Below the pieces are notes generated by a model that searched no databases, was not told the DNA's origin, and saw only the letters and a program-made list of their open reading frames with translations. 64,000 bases of DNA, from contig CM016928.1 of assembly GCA_006247105.1 (NCBI GenBank), positions 434,001 to 498,000 on the forward strand, given 5' to 3'. This document shows positions 53,047-62,125 of this stretch, in pieces (positions within the stretch are counted from its first letter, which is position 1; each line of letters begins with the position of its first letter). This DNA is from Giardia muris (taxonomy: Eukaryota; Fornicata; Diplomonadida; Hexamitidae). The position numbers were made by a program, and so were the translations under genes.

Positions 53047-55125
53047 ATGTTACCCTACACCCAGCGGACCCCCGCCCAGCAGCTCTATTGGTCTCTCTTC
53101 GACGAGGGCGCAGCCCTGAACACTGTGGAGACGAATATCGAGGAAGACGCGCTCGAGAAGCTGCTTCGGCAGCGCACGCTGGCACACGAGCTCGCCCATG
53201 GTGACTCGCTCGTGATCGAGTACTTCTCTAGGCCCCAGATCTTCATCCGCCTCCTAGACCTATCCTTCGGCCCGGGCGACGGAGACTCGGGCAATCCTTG
53301 CCGGCGCGAGGCGGCACAACTGCTCTGCGATATGTGTAAGAGTCCAAAGCTAATGACGGCCTATGCAGGCGCTCCCGACGTCATCGACGCCTTCTTTCGG
53401 TGTCTTCACCGGTGCTTGCTCCCCCACGTCACGACTGTGGAGGAGCTTGAGGCGTACGACTTCTCGACGGCTCCAGCAACCCCCGATCCCTCCTGCTTCG
53501 GGCTTTTGACGGTGGCGCATACGTTCATCACGGCCCTGATGAGGGACAATGACAGGACTTATCTTTTCGTTCAAACCCTCCTGTCATCCCCACGCAATGT
53601 CACCGTCTGGCTCGCCACCCTACATGTTCCGGGTATGGCGGACGCTTTAGCGATGCTCTTGAGCTCACACCGTATACGTCGCGAGCGGACGAAGGCCGCC
53701 GTGGGAGAGCTTTGTGAGAAGCAGGGGATCATCACGAAGCTACAACGGATCGTTACCCAGCGAGTGGTGTACAAGGGTGGGAAGCTGGTCACGTGCCTCC
53801 CGTATATAGCGTACGTGGAGGGTGCCGTCGCCGTGCTTTGCCACATCCTACGCCACAGCGTCCCGTTCCTTGCCGATAGCGTCGTGACCCATTACAAGCG
53901 CTTCCTCGACGTTTGTGTACGAGAGGGGGCGGACGAATACGCCGATCTCCGCCTTCGCCACACCGGGATGGTGATAATCTATATCCTTCGTTACTTGACG
54001 GTCAAAAACCTGTATCTTTACGTCAGCATGTCGGAGGAGCTTGAGGAGCTGCCCGCGCACACCCTGAGTAAGCGCAACCATGAGTTCCTGGGTCTTTGTG
54101 CCATGGCGACGGCCACCACGACCAATCACCTCACTCCCCTAGGTATCGCGGCCATTGATGAGTACGAGGAGAAGCATATGCCCGCGTTCCTGGACATCAT
54201 ACATGTGCTCCTGACCCTCCTCTCGACGTTTTCGAACAGGTCGGGTGTGCACCAGTACTTCATCTTGTCGCTGGTCGCATCATGCTTGGCACTCATCAAC
54301 CCGATTCGACAGGCGTTAGAACGCATTGCTGAGGGAGGCGACCTTGAGGAGCTCAGGCCGGACGTGTATCAAATCAAGCTTGGGGAGGACGTTGCCTTGC
54401 CGCAATTCCTTGCGGCCGACCTAGCTGAAGATGCCACCATCACCGCCTACAACTGCAACTACTTCCAGGTCGGGGAGGACGCCATGCTTGCCATGCCTCT
54501 CAATATCGGGCTCTTCTATTCACAGGCCTTGGCTCGGTACACTGTGGGCCATGTCTTCGAGGTGATGAAGCTACATCCGAATAGCACTCTTATCCAGGTG
54601 GCTGGAGGCCGTATCGTTATGGCACTGCTTGAGTTTAGCATCTCATCATATGAGATTCAACCCTGTGACCTCCAACGCTTATTGACGAACATCTGCGCTG
54701 CGGGGAAGGATGTCGTCGTACCGGAGGAGTATCGGGACTCAAATTCCTTCATCATCTCATTCAGGTCCATCATACGTGAGAGCATCCGCCTCGTTTCCGG
54801 GGCGGCATACGCGATTCTCTATGATATGCGTGTGACAGACGTCTTCGGTGACGACTTGGCGTTGGAGATCCAGGATACGGAGTCGGTCCCACGCACCCTT
54901 GAAGAGTTGCAGCACTTCGAGCGCCATGGGGTTGATATCAAGTATCGTGGAGCCTATAAGTACATCGCGCGCCATAAGGCCTTCAAAAGCCTATGCGAGC
55001 GAGTTGTCCCGACAACGGACTTGTTGAGGCCTCAAGACCTACCTCAAAGCTGGTGTGCGAGCGCGTTCTACGACGAGGACATTGAGAACCCTAACGTGTT
55101 GGAGCGATATTTCGAGGGGGTCTGA
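53047..55125 (+). CDS. SAPS-domain protein, PP6/Sit4 regulatory subunit-like
   Basis: 692 residues, helical throughout. The N-terminus matches the SAPS domain layout: QQLYWSLFDEGAALNTVETN, EDALEKLLRQRTLAHELAHG, DSLVIEYFSRPQIFIRLLDL and REAAQLLCDMCKSPKLMTAY, then WLATLHVPGMADALAMLLSS, where the family has a helix ending in I-x3-A-x-MDLLL. SAPS proteins (PPP6R, yeast SAP155/190) are scaffolds that target the PP6/Sit4 catalytic subunit. Similarity is moderate and read by eye. The gene is divergent from the 12-mer repeat gene (126 bp). Confidence 0.62.
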   Translation: MLPYTQRTPAQQLYWSLFDEGAALNTVETNIEEDALEKLLRQRTLAHELAHGDSLVIEYFSRPQIFIRLLDLSFGPGDGDSGNPCRREAAQLLCDMCKSPKLMTAYAGAPDVIDAFFRCLHRCLLPHVTTVEELEAYDFSTAPATPDPSCFGLLTVAHTFITALMRDNDRTYLFVQTLLSSPRNVTVWLATLHVPGMADALAMLLSSHRIRRERTKAAVGELCEKQGIITKLQRIVTQRVVYKGGKLVTCLPYIAYVEGAVAVLCHILRHSVPFLADSVVTHYKRFLDVCVREGADEYADLRLRHTGMVIIYILRYLTVKNLYLYVSMSEELEELPAHTLSKRNHEFLGLCAMATATTTNHLTPLGIAAIDEYEEKHMPAFLDIIHVLLTLLSTFSNRSGVHQYFILSLVASCLALINPIRQALERIAEGGDLEELRPDVYQIKLGEDVALPQFLAADLAEDATITAYNCNYFQVGEDAMLAMPLNIGLFYSQALARYTVGHVFEVMKLHPNSTLIQVAGGRIVMALLEFSISSYEIQPCDLQRLLTNICAAGKDVVVPEEYRDSNSFIISFRSIIRESIRLVSGAAYAILYDMRVTDVFGDDLALEIQDTESVPRTLEELQHFERHGVDIKYRGAYKYIARHKAFKSLCERVVPTTDLLRPQDLPQSWCASAFYDEDIENPNVLERYFEGV

Positions 55126-55163
55126 TGACGAGAGGATTGCGTGTGTGGCAACATTGAGGCCGA

Positions 55164-55511
55164 TTAAAGATACCCACCGTCGCCATTATCGATGCTGACG
55201 TCATCATCGTCACGGTCATCGTAGTAATTCTCCAAGTAGTCATCTCCGGCAAGACTGGCACTGTTCTCCTCGCCTGGTTCCTCCGACGTCTCGGCGCTTC
55301 CCTCGTGCACTTCCGGCTCAAGCTCTTCTGTAAACATGGCTACCCTGTGCTCGTACCCGAGGTAGTTCTTCGGGTCGCCCTTCGCAACCTCCAATAGCTG
55401 CAAGTACTTCTGCAGCTCGGTGACACGCCTCTGGCTCATCGGCGTTTTGATGAACTCCAACTTATCCAAGTTTGGCAAGTCGCGAGGCAAAAAGAAGTGG
55501 GTGCGAGTCAT
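55164..55511 (-). CDS. Small acidic protein, unknown
   Basis: 115 residues from the ATG at 55511; the frame extends to a TTG upstream that I do not use. The N-terminal 65 residues include a helix (SQRRVTELQKYLQLLEVAKG). The C-terminal 50 are very acidic (YYDDRDDDDVSIDNGDGGYL). Acidic-tailed small proteins occur as chaperones or polymerase subunits, but nothing specific can be said. It converges on the SAPS gene with 38 bp between stops. Confidence 0.55.
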   Translation of the reverse strand: MTRTHFFLPRDLPNLDKLEFIKTPMSQRRVTELQKYLQLLEVAKGDPKNYLGYEHRVAMFTEELEPEVHEGSAETSEEPGEENSASLAGDDYLENYYDDRDDDDVSIDNGDGGYL

Positions 55512-55567
55512 CCTCGGGTGGAACCACAACAGTTCAATTTAGGATCGAATTCACCTCCTCAAGTTAG

Positions 55568-56959
55568 TTAAGCATCCGTGGTTGTCAACGCATGGATGGC
55601 CTCGGATGTCCCATAAGTCTTCGCATACCATAGTGCATCATGCCCATCTCCATCGACAAGTCCATCTTCATAGTCCTTCAATGCCTCAATAGCAGGAATC
55701 ACTGACTTGGCCGCGGCAATCATCAGGGCCGACACCCTACTGGCAAACCTGCGGGGATTGAGCTTCACGCTCTCCTCAAAGCTCTCACTGGATTGCTTCC
55801 CACTCTCCATGGAGATAAGTACATCGATGGACTCCTCGCGGCCGTAAAAGGTGGCGTGCATGAGCGCCGTCCAACCCTTGTTGTCCGTCATATTCCCCTC
55901 TGCATCCACCAAGGACTCGACAAGTTCTGTCCTCCCGTAAATCGCCGCCTGCATCAATGCGGTCTCACCATTATTGGTTCTCCTCCCACTTTCTCTCTCC
56001 ACTAGAAGCCTTGCCACATCCAGAGAACCATGCTTCACCGCAATCATTAGTGCAGTCCACCCAATCCATGTTGTCCTTCCAGCTTGATCAAGATGCTTCC
56101 GAGCGGCCTCAAGGTCGTTCACCTCCGCCGCATGCATCAACTCAGTTAGCCGCTCTGAAGTTGAACTCCCCGAATTCTGGTGGAGAGCACTTGTGATCTG
56201 ACTATCGTGATCCGCACCTGGTGTGGTGCATTCATCTTGGAACGACTTCAGTTGAACTGAAGATTCAGAAACATTCCCTATATGAGAGACCGAGGAAACG
56301 GGTGGCTTAGATTCCGGAAACGGCGGGGGTGTCATGGCGAACTCAGGGTTAGACTCAGAGGCGCCTTCTCGAACGATCGCAACAGTCTCCTGGTGCCCGG
56401 ATTCCATGATCTCGAAGGAGTGTGGGCAAACCGCTTGATATCTCGCATACCATGCGGAGTCGTGTCCACGGGAGTCACGGGACCTCGCCTCATGCTTCTT
56501 CAGAAGCTTGACAACGTCATTGTGGCCCTGGAATGCGGCGATCATGAGGGCTGTCGAGCCCGCAGGGATGAGTCGGCCATACGGCCTCCGTGTACACATC
56601 CCGGCTTCCGACGCCTCAAGAAGAAGGGATACGCACTCTACCTGGTTCTGGAAGGCGGCGAACATTAAGGCGGTAAGGCCAGCAAAGTCCTGCATACGGC
56701 CTTCATGCTGGGCAAGCAACTGGACACAGTTAGCATGGCCAGCGTCGGCGGCATACATCAAGGCCGTGCGCCCAGAAGAGGCGATCAAACCCTTCTCGTA
56801 TTGGACGAGGGCCTCGACGCAAGTCTTGTGGCCATTGCGCGCGGCCAGCATCAGGGCCGTCATACCGTTCTCGTCACGAGTCTTCACCAGGTTCAGGTTT
56901 CCGTATACTTCCGAGATGTTCCCCCTTTGCGCTGCAGTCAGGAGCGCATTGCCTGACAT
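55568..56959 (-). CDS. Ankyrin-repeat protein (Giardia 21.1-like)
   Basis: 463 residues from the ATG at 56959 (context GCAATTGAAA). It carries at least eight ankyrin repeats in two blocks: MTALMLAARNGHKTCVEALV, GRTALMYAADAGHANCVQLL, LTALMFAAFQNQVECVSLLL, STALMIAAFQGHNDVVKLLK, then after a Ser/Pro linker (about 200-265) WTALMIAVKHGSLDVARLLV, ETALMQAAIYGRTELVESLV and GWTALMHATFYGREESIDVL. No kinase domain is present. Such proteins are abundant in Giardia and probably act as adaptors. It is an intact relative of the broken gene at 411-985. Confidence 0.86.
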   Translation of the reverse strand: MSGNALLTAAQRGNISEVYGNLNLVKTRDENGMTALMLAARNGHKTCVEALVQYEKGLIASSGRTALMYAADAGHANCVQLLAQHEGRMQDFAGLTALMFAAFQNQVECVSLLLEASEAGMCTRRPYGRLIPAGSTALMIAAFQGHNDVVKLLKKHEARSRDSRGHDSAWYARYQAVCPHSFEIMESGHQETVAIVREGASESNPEFAMTPPPFPESKPPVSSVSHIGNVSESSVQLKSFQDECTTPGADHDSQITSALHQNSGSSTSERLTELMHAAEVNDLEAARKHLDQAGRTTWIGWTALMIAVKHGSLDVARLLVERESGRRTNNGETALMQAAIYGRTELVESLVDAEGNMTDNKGWTALMHATFYGREESIDVLISMESGKQSSESFEESVKLNPRRFASRVSALMIAAAKSVIPAIEALKDYEDGLVDGDGHDALWYAKTYGTSEAIHALTTTDA

Positions 56960-57404
56960 TTTCAATTGCGGTCATTCTGGTCAAGGAGATTGAGGAGGCA
57001 CATCATGATCTAGTCATCAGCCTTCTTGGAAAGACGGTAGCCACCTAGTAGCCTTGAAGCAGCTCCTCGGCAATAGCACCTCTCCAGCTGTATAGCCATG
57101 CTTGGAATTGAACTGGAGGATAGAGAACAACGATTATTCAGTTCCGGGTAGAGATCAATGTAGTATCGTCACCCCTGCCTCCAGGACTACTGTGCCACTA
57201 CAGTATGCATATGGCTGAGTCTCTCGCATCACTTAGTTCCAGTTCTACTTCTCCTGTTACCTCCTTTGGCAGAATCGGTACCATATCTACGGAATATGAC
57301 ACGTATAGCCCCACTCTCTTCTCAGCTATTATTTCCGGGCATCTAGTGCAGGTTGGACCAAAGCGTATCTGGGCTAGTGATTGTGATATCGGATTAGATC
57401 AAAA
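56960..57404. other. 445-bp intergenic region, nothing recognised
   Basis: Divergent promoter region between the ankyrin gene and the Cys-cluster membrane gene. One 85-codon frame (57205-57462) is Ser-rich and overlaps the next gene in another frame; I do not consider it real. Only the A-rich tract just before 57405 (GATCAAAA) stands out. Confidence 0.45.
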
Positions 57405-58178
57405 ATGTGCGGATCCTGTGGAGACATCCTTGATGTCCTCCTCGTCACGATCCCCTGTGTAGCATACGCCGTCCTGTTCGGTTTCATTCCGCGCAAGCCT
57501 TGGATCGTTGGGTCAGCGCTTGAGGCTGCCACTACGTCTAACACCAAGTTCTTGGAGTATTGCAATCCACCAGGTATCAAGTGTGACATCAACTATCCTG
57601 CGGTCTGGATACTCATCATCCTCATCGCGGTCATTGCCACTGCCTTCGCGATCGTCATGCTGATTCTTCGTTGGTGTGCCTGTTGCTGCTCGTGTTGCGG
57701 GTGTGGGTGCTGTGGATGCTGTGACTGTCTCGGAGATTGTTGTCAGGCTCTCTTCAAGATCGCTATGGGCGTCTCGTGCCCCGCGTTCACCGACGGACTC
57801 ATTTACATCATCTCTGCGGTCTTGCTAGAGAGTTCGTCTGTCATTAATAACCATTGGGTCGCAGATGCGTTCGGAAGTTACTCCGGCCTTGGGGCCGTCT
57901 CTGTCGCCAGCGGATGGATCATTGTCTTCATTCTCACCATCTCTATTCGTCCTAGCACGTGCGCAATGCGCACTGTCGTTCTGACGTGTGGAGCCGTCGC
58001 TTGCTTCATTATCATCACTAGTATCGTCGCCGCCAATCCTAGGGGAGATTACCACTCTGGTGGCATCGACCTTCATAGCGGGCGTAGAGCCATCGGACTA
58101 GCCGTTGGGCTCGTTGAGACGATAGACTTCATGTTGATGTTTGGTTCTGTGATGCCCTGCTGGTGCTGCGGGGACTGA
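57405..58178 (+). CDS. Polytopic membrane protein with a dense Cys cluster
   Basis: 257 residues. Hydrophobic segments near 8-27, 66-89, 118-142, 160-180, 190-209 and 230-252 suggest five or six membrane helices. Directly after the second helix, residues 91-113 hold 14 cysteines (CACCCSCCGCGCCGCC then CDCLGDCC), and the termini are also Cys-rich (MCGSCGD; MPCWCCGD). Such juxtamembrane cysteine clusters are typical palmitoylation or metal-binding sites. I recognise no family. The start follows TAGATCAAAA. Confidence 0.68.
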   Translation: MCGSCGDILDVLLVTIPCVAYAVLFGFIPRKPWIVGSALEAATTSNTKFLEYCNPPGIKCDINYPAVWILIILIAVIATAFAIVMLILRWCACCCSCCGCGCCGCCDCLGDCCQALFKIAMGVSCPAFTDGLIYIISAVLLESSSVINNHWVADAFGSYSGLGAVSVASGWIIVFILTISIRPSTCAMRTVVLTCGAVACFIIITSIVAANPRGDYHSGGIDLHSGRRAIGLAVGLVETIDFMLMFGSVMPCWCCGD

Positions 58179-58190
58179 TAGGTGTAAAGG

Positions 58191-60452
58191 TTATAGCGCC
58201 ACGTCTGGGGCTATATCTCCATGCTCTACTGCTCCGAGGGACGCGTGTGCGACACTTGAGTTTGCTAAGGCCTCGGACATTCCAGCAACAAGGGCCTCAA
58301 AGGCTGTGAGTTGCCGATGGACGCTCCTCTGGTTATCAGGAGCACGTAAAAGCGTAGCTAGATATGCTAGCATTGGTTGGAGCTTGTTCTCAAAGATCTT
58401 AGTAACAAGTCCACGTTCTCTACTCGCCTCCCCCAGAAGACTAACAAACCTACTCCTCAGCATATCTTGATTCCCCCCTGGCCGAGGAGAACCCCATTCT
58501 GCCTCCTCGTCTTGCATCATTAGGTCGAGTTCTCCTTGCGCCCGCGTCAGCTCCAACTTAAGGCGCTGAAGCTTTCTCAGCCCTTCTGCCTCCTCCAATT
58601 GCTTTTCAAGGAGGATTTCACGTAATTCCGCAGTTGGGTCCACGGGGTCTGCAGAGAGAACAGGATCCATCGCTTCCCCTGGATCGGCAGATGATTGCTC
58701 TGCTTCTTCGTTAGCTTTCAAGTCGTCTAGAAAGGCGGATGCGCTTGTCTGGCCGCCACCAAGGACACGCTGGCGATGAAGGTAACGAGTGATCTTCAGG
58801 CCATGTTGATCGCAAAAGCTATTTGAGACGTTTCCAGTGGCATCTACGACGGTCTTGGGGTTGAGTCCTGCAGCGACAGCGGCTGCATAGACGGCCCTTT
58901 GTAGCTGTGATAGCTCCGCCTCAAGCTCCTGCTGATCCTCGTCTGCCTCTTCAATCTTATCACGAGTATTGGCCAATTGCTCGTCAAGCTCACCTAGTCT
59001 GCTCGTTAGGGCGACAATAGCCTCCTTCTGCTTCACTAGCATCGCACGGTATTGCTCGACACATTGCTTTTCGTTTAACAACTCACGCCTTTCTGCCTCG
59101 ATAAGGTTCAGTTTAGAGATCCAATCACCAGCCTTTTGATTTGAGGAAGTACCTTCTGTCCCCGTTTCACGTCCTCTATTGAGATAGCCCTCAAGTAAGG
59201 TCATACGACTTTGGAGCTTGCGGATGGCCGTTCTTTCCTCGACCACCTCCCGGGACTTCTGTTCCACCTCCCCATATAGACGCGTACGTTCTTCTGGGGA
59301 GAGATTATCGTCGGGCTCCGGTGCCGAGCCTAGGCTATTCAGCTCCTTCTTGAGCGATGCGATCTCCTGTTCGTATCTCTTAAGCAGCAGTTTGGAGTCC
59401 ACACGCTCATTAACGCGGGCGGTATTTCGGATCTGCTTGGAACGGTCTGCGAACTTCAGGGTGTTGAGGGTTTCCTGATAGGACCCGGCGGAGGGCGTGA
59501 CGTTCGCCACGAGGATGGTCTTACAATTGCCTCCGAGAGAGTCTTGGAGAAGCTTTGTAAGCTTCGAGTCACGGTAGGGAATATGATTCCGCTTTCCTCG
59601 TTCCGCGTCAATGAGGGCCGAGATGACGTTAGCAAGGGCTGTCAGACTCAGGTTGATCTTCTTTGTCTCGAGAAGACGCTCGTTAGTGACGCGACTAGTC
59701 GTTATGCGCTCGGAACCCGCCAGGTCGACGATGTTGAGCTTCGAGACGAGAGTCGCCCCGTCATCCAAGTATTGCTCCACGGTCAACGAGAAGACGGTAT
59801 GCGAGCGTGAGGACTCAATGTTCATGTGAGTCATCCCGACCTTGCGGTTCCGGCCTCCGTACTCGAGGAGTCTGGCGACCTCGTTTGAGTTCTTCAGTTG
59901 GTACTCAGACAACTGGTCGACGTAGATGGAAAGCCCATGCTGTCCCTGGTGCTCACGGATCTTGAGGTTCTTGGTGCATGTGTCCAGGAGGTCCTGAAGC
60001 CGCTCGTTGTAGATCTGCAAGTATGACATCCGTAGGCTGAAGTTATCAGGCCCATGCTCCCGAACGTATGCGAATATGTCGTCGACAGCTCGAGGGATGA
60101 TCCCGACGTCACCGGGTGTTCCGGAAATCGTGAAGGACTTCCCAGTACCCGTCTGACCGTAGGCCAAAATGGTAGCATTGAAACCTTCTAACACTGATAG
60201 GACTGCCTGACGGCACTGCTGCTCGTAGACGACCTCCTGACCGTCAGTGGGGCCAAAGACACGGTCGAAAGAGAAAAGGTGATGGGAATAGGCCGCGGGA
60301 TCAACCATTCCGGAGATGATCGGCTCGACCAGCTCCAAACTGGTCCCCTCGGGGAAGAGTCGGATCACTCCAGTCTCACCGGCACGAATCTCACGCTCAA
60401 CTAGCGGACGTACGCGTACGCAGACGCGAAAGTTCGAGGCCTCCTCACGCAT
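58191..60452 (-). CDS. Kinesin with N-terminal motor
   Basis: 753 residues. The motor domain (about 8-340) has AYGQTGTGKS (P-loop, about 97-106), MNIESSRSHTVF (switch I), NIVDLAGSERI (switch II) and HIPYRDSKLTKLLQDSLGGN. The neck region TLKFADRSKQIRNTARVNER leads into a coiled coil (about 350-570, with EEADEDQQELEAELSQLQRA), then a further helix-rich tail. The N-terminal motor implies plus-end-directed transport or spindle/flagellar work; I cannot settle the subfamily by eye. It shares a 28-bp promoter with YIF1 and ends 12 bp from the Cys-cluster gene. Confidence 0.93.
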   Translation of the reverse strand: MREEASNFRVCVRVRPLVEREIRAGETGVIRLFPEGTSLELVEPIISGMVDPAAYSHHLFSFDRVFGPTDGQEVVYEQQCRQAVLSVLEGFNATILAYGQTGTGKSFTISGTPGDVGIIPRAVDDIFAYVREHGPDNFSLRMSYLQIYNERLQDLLDTCTKNLKIREHQGQHGLSIYVDQLSEYQLKNSNEVARLLEYGGRNRKVGMTHMNIESSRSHTVFSLTVEQYLDDGATLVSKLNIVDLAGSERITTSRVTNERLLETKKINLSLTALANVISALIDAERGKRNHIPYRDSKLTKLLQDSLGGNCKTILVANVTPSAGSYQETLNTLKFADRSKQIRNTARVNERVDSKLLLKRYEQEIASLKKELNSLGSAPEPDDNLSPEERTRLYGEVEQKSREVVEERTAIRKLQSRMTLLEGYLNRGRETGTEGTSSNQKAGDWISKLNLIEAERRELLNEKQCVEQYRAMLVKQKEAIVALTSRLGELDEQLANTRDKIEEADEDQQELEAELSQLQRAVYAAAVAAGLNPKTVVDATGNVSNSFCDQHGLKITRYLHRQRVLGGGQTSASAFLDDLKANEEAEQSSADPGEAMDPVLSADPVDPTAELREILLEKQLEEAEGLRKLQRLKLELTRAQGELDLMMQDEEAEWGSPRPGGNQDMLRSRFVSLLGEASRERGLVTKIFENKLQPMLAYLATLLRAPDNQRSVHRQLTAFEALVAGMSEALANSSVAHASLGAVEHGDIAPDVAL

Positions 60453-60480
60453 CCCCTCGAATTAAAAAAAGGGGGAGGGG
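60453..60480. promoter_or_regulatory. 28-bp bidirectional promoter between kinesin and YIF1
   Basis: The whole space between the two divergent start codons. It contains AATTAAAAAAA, an AT-rich initiator-type element as seen at Giardia starts, flanked by purine/pyrimidine runs. Confidence 0.55.
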
Positions 60481-61161
60481 ATGGAGTTCCTAAAGCTTGG
60501 TCGATATGCGGGTTTGGCAACTGGGAAGCCATTTGACAACGGGGCGATGACAAGGACATACCAGGTGATTGGAGAGAATGGAAACATGCTCCTACGCAAC
60601 CTTTCCCCCTACTTCGACCTGACTTCAATGGCCTTTCTCACACGGCTAGGGCTCTTACTCTTTCCTTATGTCAGTTTCGAACGGCGCTCCCAGGGGCTCC
60701 CCTTGGACCTCTACACGGCTCTGGTCGGGCATGGGGTGTACGGGATGGCCGTAGCCCTCCGCTCCATCCTTTCCACACAAGGGTTCACCACCTTGAGGTT
60801 CACCTGGCACGTGACAATCGCGGCCATCATCATCGGGCTCGAGCTTGTCGTTGTGGTCCTCGTCGGAGGCTCGGTTGGACTACCACTTCCGAAGCTTGAG
60901 ACCTTATCATTGATCTGCTATAAGGTGTTCTTTGCAGGAGTGGTTATCCTCCTGTCGATGCTGGGGAGAATTGCGTACGCCCTCAGTATGGCCTTCGTCG
61001 GGATGGGGTTGGCGGTCCATCTGGGGATGTATGGGACGCAGTACATCCAGGAGGCTAAATCACGGCTCTGTTTGTCGCCTAGACAGTTGACTGTTCAAAC
61101 CTGGCTGATCGCCACATGGGCATTGCTCCAACCCGCTATCCTCTTGGTCTTGACCTTCTGA
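60481..61161 (+). CDS. YIF1: YIF1 homologue (ER-Golgi membrane protein)
   Basis: 226 residues. The N-terminal block (LLRNLSPYFDLTSMAFLTRL, then GLLLFPYVSFERR) matches YIF1, where a YF-x-V-D element precedes a LGLLLFP motif. Five membrane helices follow, with YKVFFAGVVILLSMLGRIAY and a last helix ALLQPAILLVLTF matching the usual Q-P-x-(L/M)-x3-LTF end. YIF1 partners with YIP1 and Rab GTPases in COPII vesicle traffic. Giardia lacks a stacked Golgi, so it would act in the ER or encystation-specific vesicles (inference). It is shorter than animal YIF1 because the disordered N-terminus is reduced. Confidence 0.75.
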   Translation: MEFLKLGRYAGLATGKPFDNGAMTRTYQVIGENGNMLLRNLSPYFDLTSMAFLTRLGLLLFPYVSFERRSQGLPLDLYTALVGHGVYGMAVALRSILSTQGFTTLRFTWHVTIAAIIIGLELVVVVLVGGSVGLPLPKLETLSLICYKVFFAGVVILLSMLGRIAYALSMAFVGMGLAVHLGMYGTQYIQEAKSRLCLSPRQLTVQTWLIATWALLQPAILLVLTF

Positions 61162-61270
61162 CACGGGGCCTAGTGCCAAAGGGGTGAGCGGCTAGCCATT
61201 TATACATGCACCCACAATATCCCATGGGCCAGCTCTGCCTCTGATCAATTCACTGAGCCACATTCGTGTC

Positions 61271-61540
61271 TCACTTCCGGATCTCGAAGGTAGTCAAGTT
61301 CAAGGGCTCGATGGGCGTGGTTGTAACTTCCTTCACCACGGCCTTGGGACTACCCTTGTGGAGGTATGCTATCAAGGCTTCGATCTGCTCGGAGGTTCCC
61401 TCGGCGGTCCCAACTACGCTCCCGTCGGGCTCGTTCTGGACGTGGCCGACGAGCCCTTTCTTGGTCGCAAAGCGCTGGGTATACTTTCTGAAGGCGACGC
61501 CTTGGACGGTCCCGGTGACGCGGAAGGCTATCGCCGGCAT
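61271..61540 (-). CDS. ACYP: Acylphosphatase
   Basis: 89 residues, the typical size. The signature GTVQGVAFRKYTQRFA contains the phosphate-binding loop with Arg18. GLVGHVQNEPDGSV contains the catalytic Asn36. It hydrolyses acyl phosphates such as 1,3-bisphosphoglycerate or acetyl phosphate in the cytosol. Both catalytic residues are intact. It is divergent from uL23 with 50 bp between starts, where TAATTAATTTGAATTTT is the AT-rich promoter element. Confidence 0.93.
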   Translation of the reverse strand: MPAIAFRVTGTVQGVAFRKYTQRFATKKGLVGHVQNEPDGSVVGTAEGTSEQIEALIAYLHKGSPKAVVKEVTTTPIEPLNLTTFEIRK

Positions 61541-61590
61541 CCTAATTAATTTGAATTTTCTCCCTCAAAAGACCTGGACGTCCGAGAACG

Positions 61591-62028
61591 ATGGTAACAG
61601 CCGGATCTGACAAGGCGAAGGCGTTGCACGCCCAGAAGGCTATCACAAAGGGTGAGAAGGTCATCGAGAAGAAGGTGAGGAGGAACGTCCACTTCTTCCG
61701 CCCAAAGACCCTCAAGCACCCGAAGGCCCCTGAGTATTCGCGCGAGCCGCTCCGTAAGGATTCCTGGCAGAACCCCTGCGACATCCTCCGCTACCCGATC
61801 AAGAACGACGCCAACACGAACTGCATCGAGAAGCACAACACGATCGTCTTCATGGTCGACAGAAGGGCTACAAAGCCCATGATCAGAAAGGCCTTCGAGA
61901 AGGTCTTCGAAGCGAAGGTCCTCCGCGTCAATACCCTCATCACCCCGATTGGGATGAAGAAGGCATTCATCAGGCTCGTCAAGGAGTGCAACGCCCTCGA
62001 CGTCGCCTCCAAGATGGGACTCGCCTAA
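61591..62028 (+). CDS. RPL23A: 60S ribosomal protein uL23 (RPL23A)
   Basis: 145 residues. A basic N-terminal extension includes KVRRNVHFFRPKTLKHPKAP. The core has ILRYPIKNDANTNCIEKHNT, VFMVDRRATKPMIRKAFEKV and VLRVNTLITPIGMKKAFIRL. It lies at the polypeptide exit tunnel and contacts SRP and nascent-chain factors. Full length, no intron. Confidence 0.96.
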   Translation: MVTAGSDKAKALHAQKAITKGEKVIEKKVRRNVHFFRPKTLKHPKAPEYSREPLRKDSWQNPCDILRYPIKNDANTNCIEKHNTIVFMVDRRATKPMIRKAFEKVFEAKVLRVNTLITPIGMKKAFIRLVKECNALDVASKMGLA

Positions 62029-62125
62029 GCTTCGCGCTCATGTGAACGCAACCTTTCCCTGTCTCCACTCCTCTCCTCCTTCGGATCCTGTGGCTCCTCT
62101 ATGACCCTTTCTCTCACCATTAAAA

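Noticed and set aside
57090..57125. Possible tRNA T-arm (GTTCAATTC on the minus strand)
   Set aside because: The flanking bases do not pair as a 5-bp T-stem, and no acceptor or anticodon stem can be drawn.
57205..57462. An 85-codon Ser-rich frame as a gene
   Set aside because: It overlaps the start of the Cys-cluster membrane gene in another frame, has no promoter-like tract and no domain character.
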